A stretch of DNA of 5,145 nt. Source: Oscillospiraceae bacterium (GTDB lineage: Bacteria; Bacillota; Clostridia; Oscillospirales; Ruminococcaceae). Where the stretch lies: contig JAITFV010000076.1 of the NCBI GenBank assembly GCA_031281115.1, positions 1 through 5,145 of the forward strand, given 5' to 3'. A program made the translations under genes and the position numbers. Position 1 is the stretch's first letter, and each line of letters begins with the position of its first letter. Shown here one piece after another: positions 1 through 5,145 of this stretch. The notes beneath the pieces are model-generated. The model was not told the DNA's origin and did not search any database. It worked only from the letters and a program-made list of their open reading frames with translations.

Positions 1-5
1 TGCCG

Positions 6-22
6 CCGTGCCATCAGCACGG
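6..22. repeat. Small perfect hairpin at left edge
   Basis: The arms CCGTGC (6-11) and GCACGG (17-22) are perfectly complementary around a 5-base loop. No T-run follows on either strand, so it does not look like a standard intrinsic terminator. It may be the outermost member of the palindrome cluster that continues to 108. A 6-bp stem can also occur by chance, so membership of the cluster is uncertain. Confidence 0.4.
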
Positions 23-48
23 ACAATCAGCTATGCAGTCAAGTCAAG

Positions 49-61
49 CCGCCTTTGGCGG
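49..61. repeat. GC-rich hairpin, left cluster, first
   Basis: The perfect 5-bp stem CCGCC/GGCGG closes on a TTT loop. It can be extended by a G-T wobble (48/62) and an A-T pair (47/63). It lies two bases from the next palindrome, so it is best read as part of a tandem hairpin cluster downstream of valS. The TTT loop matches that of the AT-rich hairpin at the far end of the window. Confidence 0.6.
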
Positions 62-63
62 TT

Positions 64-81
64 CGCGGCGTATACGCCGCG
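64..81. repeat. GC-rich perfect 18-base palindrome, left cluster
   Basis: CGCGGCGTA followed directly by TACGCCGCG is a perfect palindrome with no spacer. As RNA or cruciform it would fold as about 7 bp around a TATA loop. It lies two bases from the hairpin at 49-61 and one base from the AT-rich hairpin at 83-108. No T-run follows on either strand, so alone it is not a typical intrinsic terminator. A perfect palindrome could also bind a dimeric protein, but nothing here identifies one. Confidence 0.7.
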
Positions 82-82
82 G

Positions 83-108
83 GTTAAAAACGCTTTAGCG
101 TTTTTAAC
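83..108. terminator. AT-rich hairpin after valS, probable terminator
   Basis: The 12-base arms GTTAAAAACGCT (83-94) and AGCGTTTTTAAC (97-108) are perfect reverse complements around two central bases. The practical fold is an 11-bp stem with a 4-base loop. It begins eight bases beyond the valS stop codon. Read in the valS direction, a short GC core (ACGC/GCGT) is flanked by an A5 tract on the 5' side and a T5 tract on the 3' side, the layout of a bidirectional intrinsic terminator whose T-tract pairs with the A-tract. The GC core is short, so efficiency is uncertain. It could equally be one member of a dispersed palindrome family; a similar hairpin lies at 5037-5075. Confidence 0.6.
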
Positions 109-116
109 TTAACCGG

Positions 117-2756
117 CTACATTGCCTCCAGCGACGTTTTAATTTTCTGCATTTTTTCTTCCGCTTTGCATAGTTTTTCACGCGCTTTTTCGACCTGCTC
201 GGGCGGTGCCTTCGCGATGAATTTTTCATTGTCTAATTGCTTCTTGACAAAGTCAATATCCGACTGAACCGCCGCCATTTCTTTCGTTAATCTTCCGCGC
301 TCTTTTTCTGTATCAACAAGCTCACCCATAGGTATGAAAATCCGCGCACTGTCTGTAACGATGACGGCTTTCCCGTCGGCAGAATCAACACTTTCAGCGA
401 GTGAAATTTCAGAAGCGGAAGCAAGTTTTTCAAAGAAAGCAGTGCTGTTTTTAAACAGCTCGAAGTTATCATTTTTTGTTTCAATTTCGTACGCAATTTT
501 CTTGCTCGGCGGGACGTTAAGTTCTGCGCGTTTTGCACGGATTGCAGAAATTGCATTAATCACTTTCCCGAAATCTTCGCTTTCTTTTTTGAAGTTTAAT
601 TTCTCGTTGTATTTTTCCCACGGTAAAATCATTATACTGTCATAAGTTTGCGGAATTGCAGACCATATTTCCTCTGTTATAAAAGGCATAAACGGGTGCA
701 AAAGCTTCAGCATTCCGCGCATAACTAAAACGAGAATATTCTGCGCCACAAGCGCGTTTTCACCACCTGCCGCAAGCCGCGGTTTCGTCAGTTCAATGTA
801 CCAGTCACAGTAAATGTTCCAAATAAAATCCTGTATATTTCCCGCCGCTACGCCGAGTTCAAACTGCTCTAAATTATGTGTAACATCTTTAACAAGTTTG
901 TTGTAGAGCGTGAGAATCCATTTATCCTCAATCGTTAGTTTTTCAATGTCAATTTCAGTTTCTTCAAAGCTTTCAGGCAGATTCATCAAAACGTAACGAG
1001 CTGCGTTCCAAAGTTTATTTGCGAAGTTACGGGAGGCAGCGATTTTCTCCTCGTTCCAGCGCATGTTATTGCCCGTTGCGTTTCCGCAAATGAGCATGAA
1101 CCGTAGCGCATCCGCGCCGTATTTATCAATCATTTCGAGCGGGTCAACGCCGTTGTCAAGGCTTTTGCTCATCTTCCGCCCCTGCGCGTCGAGCACAAGA
1201 CCGTTGAACATAACAGTATCGAAAGGGATTTTTCCTGTGTATTCGAGCGATGAAAAAATCATTCTTGCAATCCACAGGAAAATTATATCAGCTGCGGTAA
1301 CAAGCGTTTGTGTCGGGAAAAACCGGCGGAAATCCTCGGTTTCTTCCTCGGATGAACCCCAGCCGAGCGTCGAAAAAGGCCACAGCGCAGAGCTGAACCA
1401 GGTATCAAAGGTATCCTCGTCCTGCTTCATTTCAGAGTTGCATTTAGCACAGGTTTGCACTTCATTTTCGCTAACTTCCATATGCTTGCAATCAATATTT
1501 TTACAGTAATAGGCAGGGATTCTGTGGCCCCACCATAACTGCCGGGAGATGCACCAGTCGCGAACATTTTCCATCCACGCGAAATAATTATTCTCGAAGT
1601 GCTTCGGAATCATTTTTATTTTCCCGCTTTTAACTGCCTCTAACGCAGGCTGCGCCAGCTCCTTCATTTTCACGAACCACTGTACGCTTGCCCACGGCTC
1701 AATTACAGTGCCGCAGCGGCCGCAGGTGCCGACATTGTGTGTATGCTCCTCAGTCTTGACAAGCAAACCGAGTTCTTCTAAATCTTTAACGATTGCTTTA
1801 CGCGCCTCGTAGCGGTTCAAATTCTTGTATTTGCCGCCATTTGCGTTAATTACGGCGCGCTCATCCATGACATTAATTACAGGCAGATTGTGCCGTGTAC
1901 CGACTTCAAAGTCGTTCGGGTCGTGAGCGGGCGTGATTTTCACCATACCGGTTCCGAAATCTTTTTCGACGTATTCATCGGCAATAATCGGGATTTCCCG
2001 CTCCATAAGCGGCAGAATTACCATCTTGCCGATTAAATCCTTATACCGTTCATCATCGGGATTTACAGCGACCGCCGTGTCGCCGAGCATGGTTTCGGGG
2101 CGGGTTGTCGCGATTTGAATATGCCCGCTGCCGTCTGCGAACGGATACTTGATATGCCAGAAGTGACCTGCTTTCTCTTCATGGTCGCACTCGTCATCGG
2201 AAATTGAGGTTTTGCACTCGGGACACCAGTTGACAATCCGAAGCCCGCGGTAGGTCTTGCCGTCTGCGTAAAGTTTCAGAAAAACCTTTTGTACCGCCGC
2301 CGAACAGCCCTCGTCCATCGTGAACCGCTCGCGCTCCCAGTCGCAGCTTGAACCTAATTTCTTGAGCTGATTTATAATCGCACCGCCGTATTTTTCCGTC
2401 CATTTCCAAGCTTCTTTCAAGAAGTTTTCTCTGCCCAAATCCTTCTTAGAAACGCCTTGTTTTTTTAGCGAAGCGACAACTCGCGCTTCGGTGGAAATCG
2501 AGGCGTGGTCGGTGCCGGGAAGCCATAAAACCTCATAACCGCTCATGCGTTTCCAGCGGCACAAAATATCCTGATAGGTGTTGTTGAGCGCGTGTCCCAT
2601 ATGCAGAATTCCGGTGACGTTTGGGGGCGGAATCACGATTGTGTAAGGCGGTTTGTCCGACTTTGCATCAGCACGGAAGTAGCCGTTTTCCTCCCAGTTT
2701 TTATAAATCCGCTCCTCAAAGTCTTTCGGGGAGTAGGTTTTGTCGAGTTTTTTCAT
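117..2756 (-). CDS. valS: Valyl-tRNA synthetase (class Ia)
   Basis: This cytoplasmic enzyme joins valine to tRNA(Val) using ATP and hydrolyses wrongly made Thr-tRNA(Val). The 879-residue protein is full length for bacterial ValRS. The HIGH signature is HMGH (52-55), after PPPNVTG, and KMSKS is at 528-532. The editing (CP1) domain carries TTRPETMLGD (217-226) and PAHDPNDF (276-283). Cysteine pairs at 178/181 and 345/348, and a second set at 418/423 and 436/439, look like zinc-binding knuckles. The anticodon-binding domain spans roughly 610-750, and the C-terminal coiled-coil tRNA arm (about 812-877) contains the family motif NEKFIAKAPPE. The ATG start gives the usual N-terminus and has an AAGGA site 8 bases upstream. 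The gene follows the lipoprotein gene by 18 bases, so it is probably transcribed with it. No T-box leader fits in that gap. Residues A488-A489 sit where many ValRS have Gly plus an aromatic before DIIF, a minor variation. Confidence 0.98.
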   Translation of the reverse strand: MKKLDKTYSPKDFEERIYKNWEENGYFRADAKSDKPPYTIVIPPPNVTGILHMGHALNNTYQDILCRWKRMSGYEVLWLPGTDHASISTEARVVASLKKQGVSKKDLGRENFLKEAWKWTEKYGGAIINQLKKLGSSCDWERERFTMDEGCSAAVQKVFLKLYADGKTYRGLRIVNWCPECKTSISDDECDHEEKAGHFWHIKYPFADGSGHIQIATTRPETMLGDTAVAVNPDDERYKDLIGKMVILPLMEREIPIIADEYVEKDFGTGMVKITPAHDPNDFEVGTRHNLPVINVMDERAVINANGGKYKNLNRYEARKAIVKDLEELGLLVKTEEHTHNVGTCGRCGTVIEPWASVQWFVKMKELAQPALEAVKSGKIKMIPKHFENNYFAWMENVRDWCISRQLWWGHRIPAYYCKNIDCKHMEVSENEVQTCAKCNSEMKQDEDTFDTWFSSALWPFSTLGWGSSEEETEDFRRFFPTQTLVTAADIIFLWIARMIFSSLEYTGKIPFDTVMFNGLVLDAQGRKMSKSLDNGVDPLEMIDKYGADALRFMLICGNATGNNMRWNEEKIAASRNFANKLWNAARYVLMNLPESFEETEIDIEKLTIEDKWILTLYNKLVKDVTHNLEQFELGVAAGNIQDFIWNIYCDWYIELTKPRLAAGGENALVAQNILVLVMRGMLKLLHPFMPFITEEIWSAIPQTYDSIMILPWEKYNEKLNFKKESEDFGKVINAISAIRAKRAELNVPPSKKIAYEIETKNDNFELFKNSTAFFEKLASASEISLAESVDSADGKAVIVTDSARIFIPMGELVDTEKERGRLTKEMAAVQSDIDFVKKQLDNEKFIAKAPPEQVEKAREKLCKAEEKMQKIKTSLEAM

Positions 2757-2764
2757 GTCTTGTA

Positions 2765-2771
2765 TCCTTTC
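2765..2771 (-). promoter_or_regulatory. Ribosome binding site of valS
   Basis: On the minus strand GAAAGGA lies 8 bases before the valS ATG, inside the 18-base gap that follows the lipoprotein stop. The gap is too short for a promoter plus leader, so valS must be expressed from an upstream promoter or from one inside the preceding genes. Confidence 0.8.
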
Positions 2772-2774
2772 TTT

Positions 2775-3257
2775 CTATTCTATCGGGCGAAATCCCAAGC
2801 CGTCAATCATGCTGTAAGCGAATAAATCCCAGATAATTTCACCGTCTTCTTCGAGGTACGTTAAAACTAAATATGCGGCAAAGTGTCCGTCCTCGGCATA
2901 CGCTAAAACATGCCCCCATTCAACATGGATATGCTCCTCGTAATAAAACCCCGGCATCCCGCCGTGAACTCCCTCAAACGGAATTAAATCAGGGCGTGAC
3001 ATTAAATCCTCCCGCACTCTTCGGAAATGCTCCTCCTGCCATTCGAGAAATTCTTCACGTTGGGCGTCCTGAACACTTTTCTCTTCTTGAGGCTCGCTTT
3101 CCGCAATTATAACATCACGATATGCAATTTCGTTTTGGAGAGCTTCGATTTCCCGCCTCAGTTCTTCTATAACAACATTTTTTTCTTGAATTTCATTATT
3201 ATTGCAACCGCTTAAAATCAAGGCAGCAAAAATTAATATTGCTATCATTCTTTTCAT
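2775..3257 (-). CDS. Small acidic lipoprotein of unknown function
   Basis: I do not recognise the family. The 160-residue product begins with a short positive n-region (MKRM), a hydrophobic stretch (about 4-15) and the lipobox L15-S16-G17-C18. This predicts cleavage by signal peptidase II and lipid anchoring at Cys18 on the outer face of the membrane. After a short NNN linker, residues 23-50 form a heptad-patterned helix (I30, L33, I37, L40, I44), a likely coiled coil. A charged linker follows, and then a C-terminal part (about 95-160) rich in aromatic residues, Gly and His, probably a small beta-rich fold. The mature part has 34 Asp/Glu against 11 Lys/Arg, so it is strongly acidic. The ATG is two bases after the rqcH stop and its AGGAGA site lies inside the end of rqcH, which implies translational coupling. 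A role in translation is not supported; position alone links it to its neighbours. Confidence 0.85.
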   Translation of the reverse strand: MKRMIAILIFAALILSGCNNNEIQEKNVVIEELRREIEALQNEIAYRDVIIAESEPQEEKSVQDAQREEFLEWQEEHFRRVREDLMSRPDLIPFEGVHGGMPGFYYEEHIHVEWGHVLAYAEDGHFAAYLVLTYLEEDGEIIWDLFAYSMIDGLGFRPIE

Positions 3258-3259
3258 TT

Positions 3260-5008
3260 TTATTTCTCCTCTAATTTATTATAAACTTCCTCACTCGGCG
3301 TCACGTACAGCGTTTTATTATTTGTAAAAATCACCATTCCGGGTTTTGCGCCGTGTGGTTTTTTCACAAACCGCGCTTCTGTGTAATCCACCGGCACACG
3401 GCTTGAACCCCGCGCCTTCGAGAACCACGCGGCAAGCTGTGCGGCTTCTTCAAGCGTTTTCTCTGACGGATTCTCGCTTCGCACAATCACGTGCGAACCC
3501 GCGATGTCTTTTGTGTGAAGCCATATTTCACGCGGCTTTGCGGTTTTAAAAGTCAGTAAATCATTCTGCCTGTTATTTCTGCCGACCAAAACGTTCACGT
3601 TGTCGCTTGATATGAACTTCAAGGGTTCGCTTGGTTTTTCCTGCTTCGCGCCTTTTTTCAATCCTACGGATTTGATATACCCGCTTTCGATGAGTTCACG
3701 CTTGATTTCAAGCAGTTCCGAATCTCCGCTTGCCCGCTCCGCGGCTTCGAGGACGCTGTCTAAGTAGATAAGCTCGTCCTCGCTGTCTTTAATCAGCTTT
3801 GTCAAGGTTTTTTCAGCGGTTTGCAATTTCTTATACTCTGCGTAATATTTCTGCGCATTTTTGGCAGGTGTGAGTTTGGAATCAAGAGGAATCCGCGCTT
3901 CTTCGCCGGTCTCGAAATCCTGCGTTACAAGCGAGTCCATACCTTTTTCCATGTTGTGAATATTCGCGCTGATTAAATCGCCCCACTTGCGAAATTTCTC
4001 CCGTCCGGCACAAGCAGCAAGGTCGCTTTTTCTTGCGTCAATTTTACGAAGAACCCGTTCATAGCTGTTTTTCAAGGTCTTGAGCACCGCGCCGGAACGC
4101 TGTTTGAGCCTGTCATTATTGGCTCGCTCGGCGTAAAAGCTGTCCAAAAGAGCGTTCGCAGACTCGAAAGGCTTGACGGTCATCAGTTCGCCGTATTGTT
4201 TTATATCAACAAAAGTGAAATCATATGGCTTTTTCCCGCTGTCAATGAGCATGGTGGGTTTGAATGCGTTCTGCACATTTTCGAGATAATTATATAAACT
4301 CTCTGTTGAATCGACAGTTAAATCTACAATTTGTATATCGATTTGCCCGGCAGCATGGAACACCGCCTCCCGCGCAAAGAGCGGGCAAATTCCCTCGAAA
4401 ATTTTAATCAGAGCCTTGTCAAGCCGCTCATGTTCGCGGTTTTTCAAGGTGTTCATAAGCTCCGGTTTAGTGAAATTCAAAAGCGACAGCCGAGTTTCCC
4501 GTAGCGGCAGTTCATAAACAAGCCCGGGAAGCACCCGCCGTCCCGCCGAAACATCGTCAGCAATGCGCTTCAGCGCGTCTATCACGCGAAGTTCGCCGTT
4601 CTTTTCAATCAGTAAAATTATATTATTACTTCTACCCATGATTTCAACAGAGAGTATAATTATTTCCTCATCGCCAATTTCATTGCGGCAGTGAAACTTA
4701 AAAAAAACAATTCGCTCAAAGCCGTCCTGTGCAATTTCAACAAGCCTGCCGTTCCCAAGCCGCTTTCGCAGAAGCTGGCAGAACATCGGCGGCACAGGTG
4801 GGTTTTCGGGAGTTCTTGAAGTCAAGCAAACCCGCGCAGAAGCGGGATTTGCAGAGAGCAAGAGCTTCTTGTTGCCGGATTTTGTGTGCAAAGACAAAAC
4901 GATTTCCTCGCGTGAGGGCTGGTGAATCTTCTCTATGCGGGCTCCTATAAGCCCTTCATTCAGCATTTCAGTTTTTACAATATGTAAAAACGCACCGGAA
5001 AGTGACAT
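3260..5008 (-). CDS. rqcH: RqcH, NFACT-family ribosome quality-control factor (FbpA/Rqc2 homologue)
   Basis: RqcH homologues bind stalled 50S subunits carrying peptidyl-tRNA, recruit tRNA(Ala) and add C-terminal alanine tails that mark the chain for proteolysis; older annotations say fibronectin-binding protein. The 582 residues are about the usual length. The NFACT-N domain (1 to about 180) includes SGAFLH (4-9), E98-R99 followed by I at the place of the family Asp-Arg pair, EIMGR (122-126) and LPGLVY (160-165). A helix-hairpin-helix-like segment (about 180-230, with GICPLFARE) is followed by a long helical coiled-coil middle (about 285-430). The NFACT-R domain (about 462-572) is very clear: GRNNRQND (476-483), WLHTKDIAGSHV (496-507), VDYT (540-543), VKKPHGAKPGMVI (548-560). 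The ATG at 5008 gives the expected N-terminus, and an in-frame TAA at 5018-5020 rules out a longer ATG, GTG or TTG start. It is the first visible gene of the string. Confidence 0.95.
   Translation of the reverse strand: MSLSGAFLHIVKTEMLNEGLIGARIEKIHQPSREEIVLSLHTKSGNKKLLLSANPASARVCLTSRTPENPPVPPMFCQLLRKRLGNGRLVEIAQDGFERIVFFKFHCRNEIGDEEIIILSVEIMGRSNNIILLIEKNGELRVIDALKRIADDVSAGRRVLPGLVYELPLRETRLSLLNFTKPELMNTLKNREHERLDKALIKIFEGICPLFAREAVFHAAGQIDIQIVDLTVDSTESLYNYLENVQNAFKPTMLIDSGKKPYDFTFVDIKQYGELMTVKPFESANALLDSFYAERANNDRLKQRSGAVLKTLKNSYERVLRKIDARKSDLAACAGREKFRKWGDLISANIHNMEKGMDSLVTQDFETGEEARIPLDSKLTPAKNAQKYYAEYKKLQTAEKTLTKLIKDSEDELIYLDSVLEAAERASGDSELLEIKRELIESGYIKSVGLKKGAKQEKPSEPLKFISSDNVNVLVGRNNRQNDLLTFKTAKPREIWLHTKDIAGSHVIVRSENPSEKTLEEAAQLAAWFSKARGSSRVPVDYTEARFVKKPHGAKPGMVIFTNNKTLYVTPSEEVYNKLEEK
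3265..3270 (-). promoter_or_regulatory. Ribosome binding site of lipoprotein, inside rqcH
   Basis: On the minus strand AGGAGA lies 7 bases before the lipoprotein ATG and is made from the last codons of rqcH. This near-consensus site embedded in the upstream gene, with start and stop separated by two bases, favours reinitiation by ribosomes finishing rqcH. Confidence 0.85.
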
Positions 5009-5021
5009 AATGTATAATTAT

Positions 5022-5027
5022 TCTCCT
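5022..5027 (-). promoter_or_regulatory. Ribosome binding site of rqcH, long spacing
   Basis: On the minus strand AGGAGA is the only good Shine-Dalgarno match, and 13 bases separate it from the ATG, more than the usual 5 to 9. The spacer is AT-rich. An in-frame TAA at 5018-5020 excludes an upstream ATG, GTG or TTG start; an ATT codon directly before the ATG is possible but unlikely. The first two bases of the site overlap a TAG that ends an open frame entering from the right edge. Confidence 0.7.
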
Positions 5028-5036
5028 AAATATAGT

Positions 5037-5075
5037 CCTTTAACTTAAAAAGCGTTTCGCTTTTTAAGTTAAAGG
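5037..5075. repeat. AT-rich 18-bp perfect hairpin before rqcH
   Basis: The arms CCTTTAACTTAAAAAGCG (5037-5054) and CGCTTTTTAAGTTAAAGG (5058-5075) are exact reverse complements around a TTT loop. This is the strongest palindrome in the window. It ends 9 bases before the rqcH Shine-Dalgarno. An A5-GCG core-T5 layout gives it terminator character in both directions. It could end an upstream minus-strand gene outside the window, act as an attenuator or 5' stabiliser for the rqcH message, or belong to a dispersed repeat family. The outline resembles the hairpin at 83-108. Confidence 0.85.
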
Positions 5076-5080
5076 GGCTT

Positions 5081-5098
5081 GCGCTGTTGCGACAGCGC
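5081..5098. repeat. GC-rich hairpin, right cluster, middle
   Basis: GCGCTGT (5081-5087) and ACAGCGC (5092-5098) form a perfect 7-bp stem with a TGCG loop. It lies five bases from the AT-rich hairpin and directly abuts the next hairpin, which makes a tandem cluster. Confidence 0.75.
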
Positions 5099-5118
5099 CC
5101 GCTGCGCTCACGCAGCGG
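5099..5118. repeat. GC-rich hairpin, right cluster, outermost
   Basis: CCGCTGCG (5099-5106) and CGCAGCGG (5111-5118) form a perfect 8-bp stem with a CTCA loop, with no gap from the preceding hairpin. No T-run follows on either strand. The remaining bases 5119-5145 are AT-rich and show no feature I can support. Confidence 0.75.
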
Positions 5119-5145
5119 AAACCCGTTTAAATTGAAACTGTGGAA

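Noticed and set aside
1063..1509. Plus-strand open frame of 148 codons inside valS
   Set aside because: It is antisense to a highly conserved synthetase, has no recognisable domain and no good ribosome binding site; it is a shadow frame.
12..2677. A 12-base match CATCAGCACGGA at 12-23 and 2666-2677
   Set aside because: About one 12-base match is expected by chance in a window of this size, and the second copy is ordinary valS coding sequence.
2592..2836. Overlapping plus-strand open frames across the start of valS and the end of the lipoprotein gene
   Set aside because: They lie opposite two well-supported genes, their products resemble nothing known, and two frames compete for the same bases.
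5013..5018. TATAAT on the plus strand
   Set aside because: No plus-strand gene follows, no -35 is seen at the right distance, and it lies in the AT-rich spacer before the rqcH start.
5029..5034. TATATT on the minus strand as a -10 box for rqcH
   Set aside because: Transcription would start about at the Shine-Dalgarno and leave it out of the message. The matching -35 would fall inside the hairpin and shows no TTGACA-like sequence.
5125..5138. GTTTAAATTGAAAC, resembling the ATTGAAAC end of many CRISPR repeats
   Set aside because: It is a single copy at the window edge with no second repeat, no spacers and no cas gene, and the motif is too short to support an array.

Overview
The window looks like a piece of a Bacillota (Firmicutes) chromosome, probably from an uncultured clostridial lineage. 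The grounds are a bacterial RqcH/FbpA-type NFACT protein, a bacterial-type valyl-tRNA synthetase of the usual length, strong AGGAG-type ribosome binding sites, a moderate-GC coding style, and a short lipobox lipoprotein. I cannot name the genus from sequence alone.

Almost the whole window is one tightly packed minus-strand gene string, read from right to left. It starts with rqcH (5008 to 3260), the ribosome-associated quality-control factor. Two bases after its stop comes a small acidic lipoprotein of unknown function (3257 to 2775). Eighteen bases after that comes valS (2756 to 117). All three genes are intact. Spacing, and ribosome binding sites that lie inside or just after the preceding gene, indicate a single transcript with translational coupling. 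No gene-free stretch exceeds 300 bases.

Two of the genes serve translation. ValS charges tRNA(Val), and RqcH acts on stalled 50S-peptidyl-tRNA complexes, adding alanine tails to incomplete chains. The lipoprotein has no evident link to either and is the least understood gene here.

Both ends of the window are built from back-to-back perfect palindromes. On the left (6 to 108) these are a 6-bp hairpin, two GC-rich hairpins and one AT-rich hairpin. On the right (5037 to 5118) they are one AT-rich 18-bp hairpin and two GC-rich hairpins. In each cluster the AT-rich hairpin lies next to the gene string and the GC-rich ones lie outside it, so the operon sits between mirror-image clusters. The two AT-rich stems share an A5/T5 outline but differ in their GC core by changes that keep pairing. 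This is the most unusual thing in the window. It suggests a dispersed structural repeat family or specialised terminator/boundary elements. No mobile-element gene, CRISPR array, tRNA or rRNA is visible.
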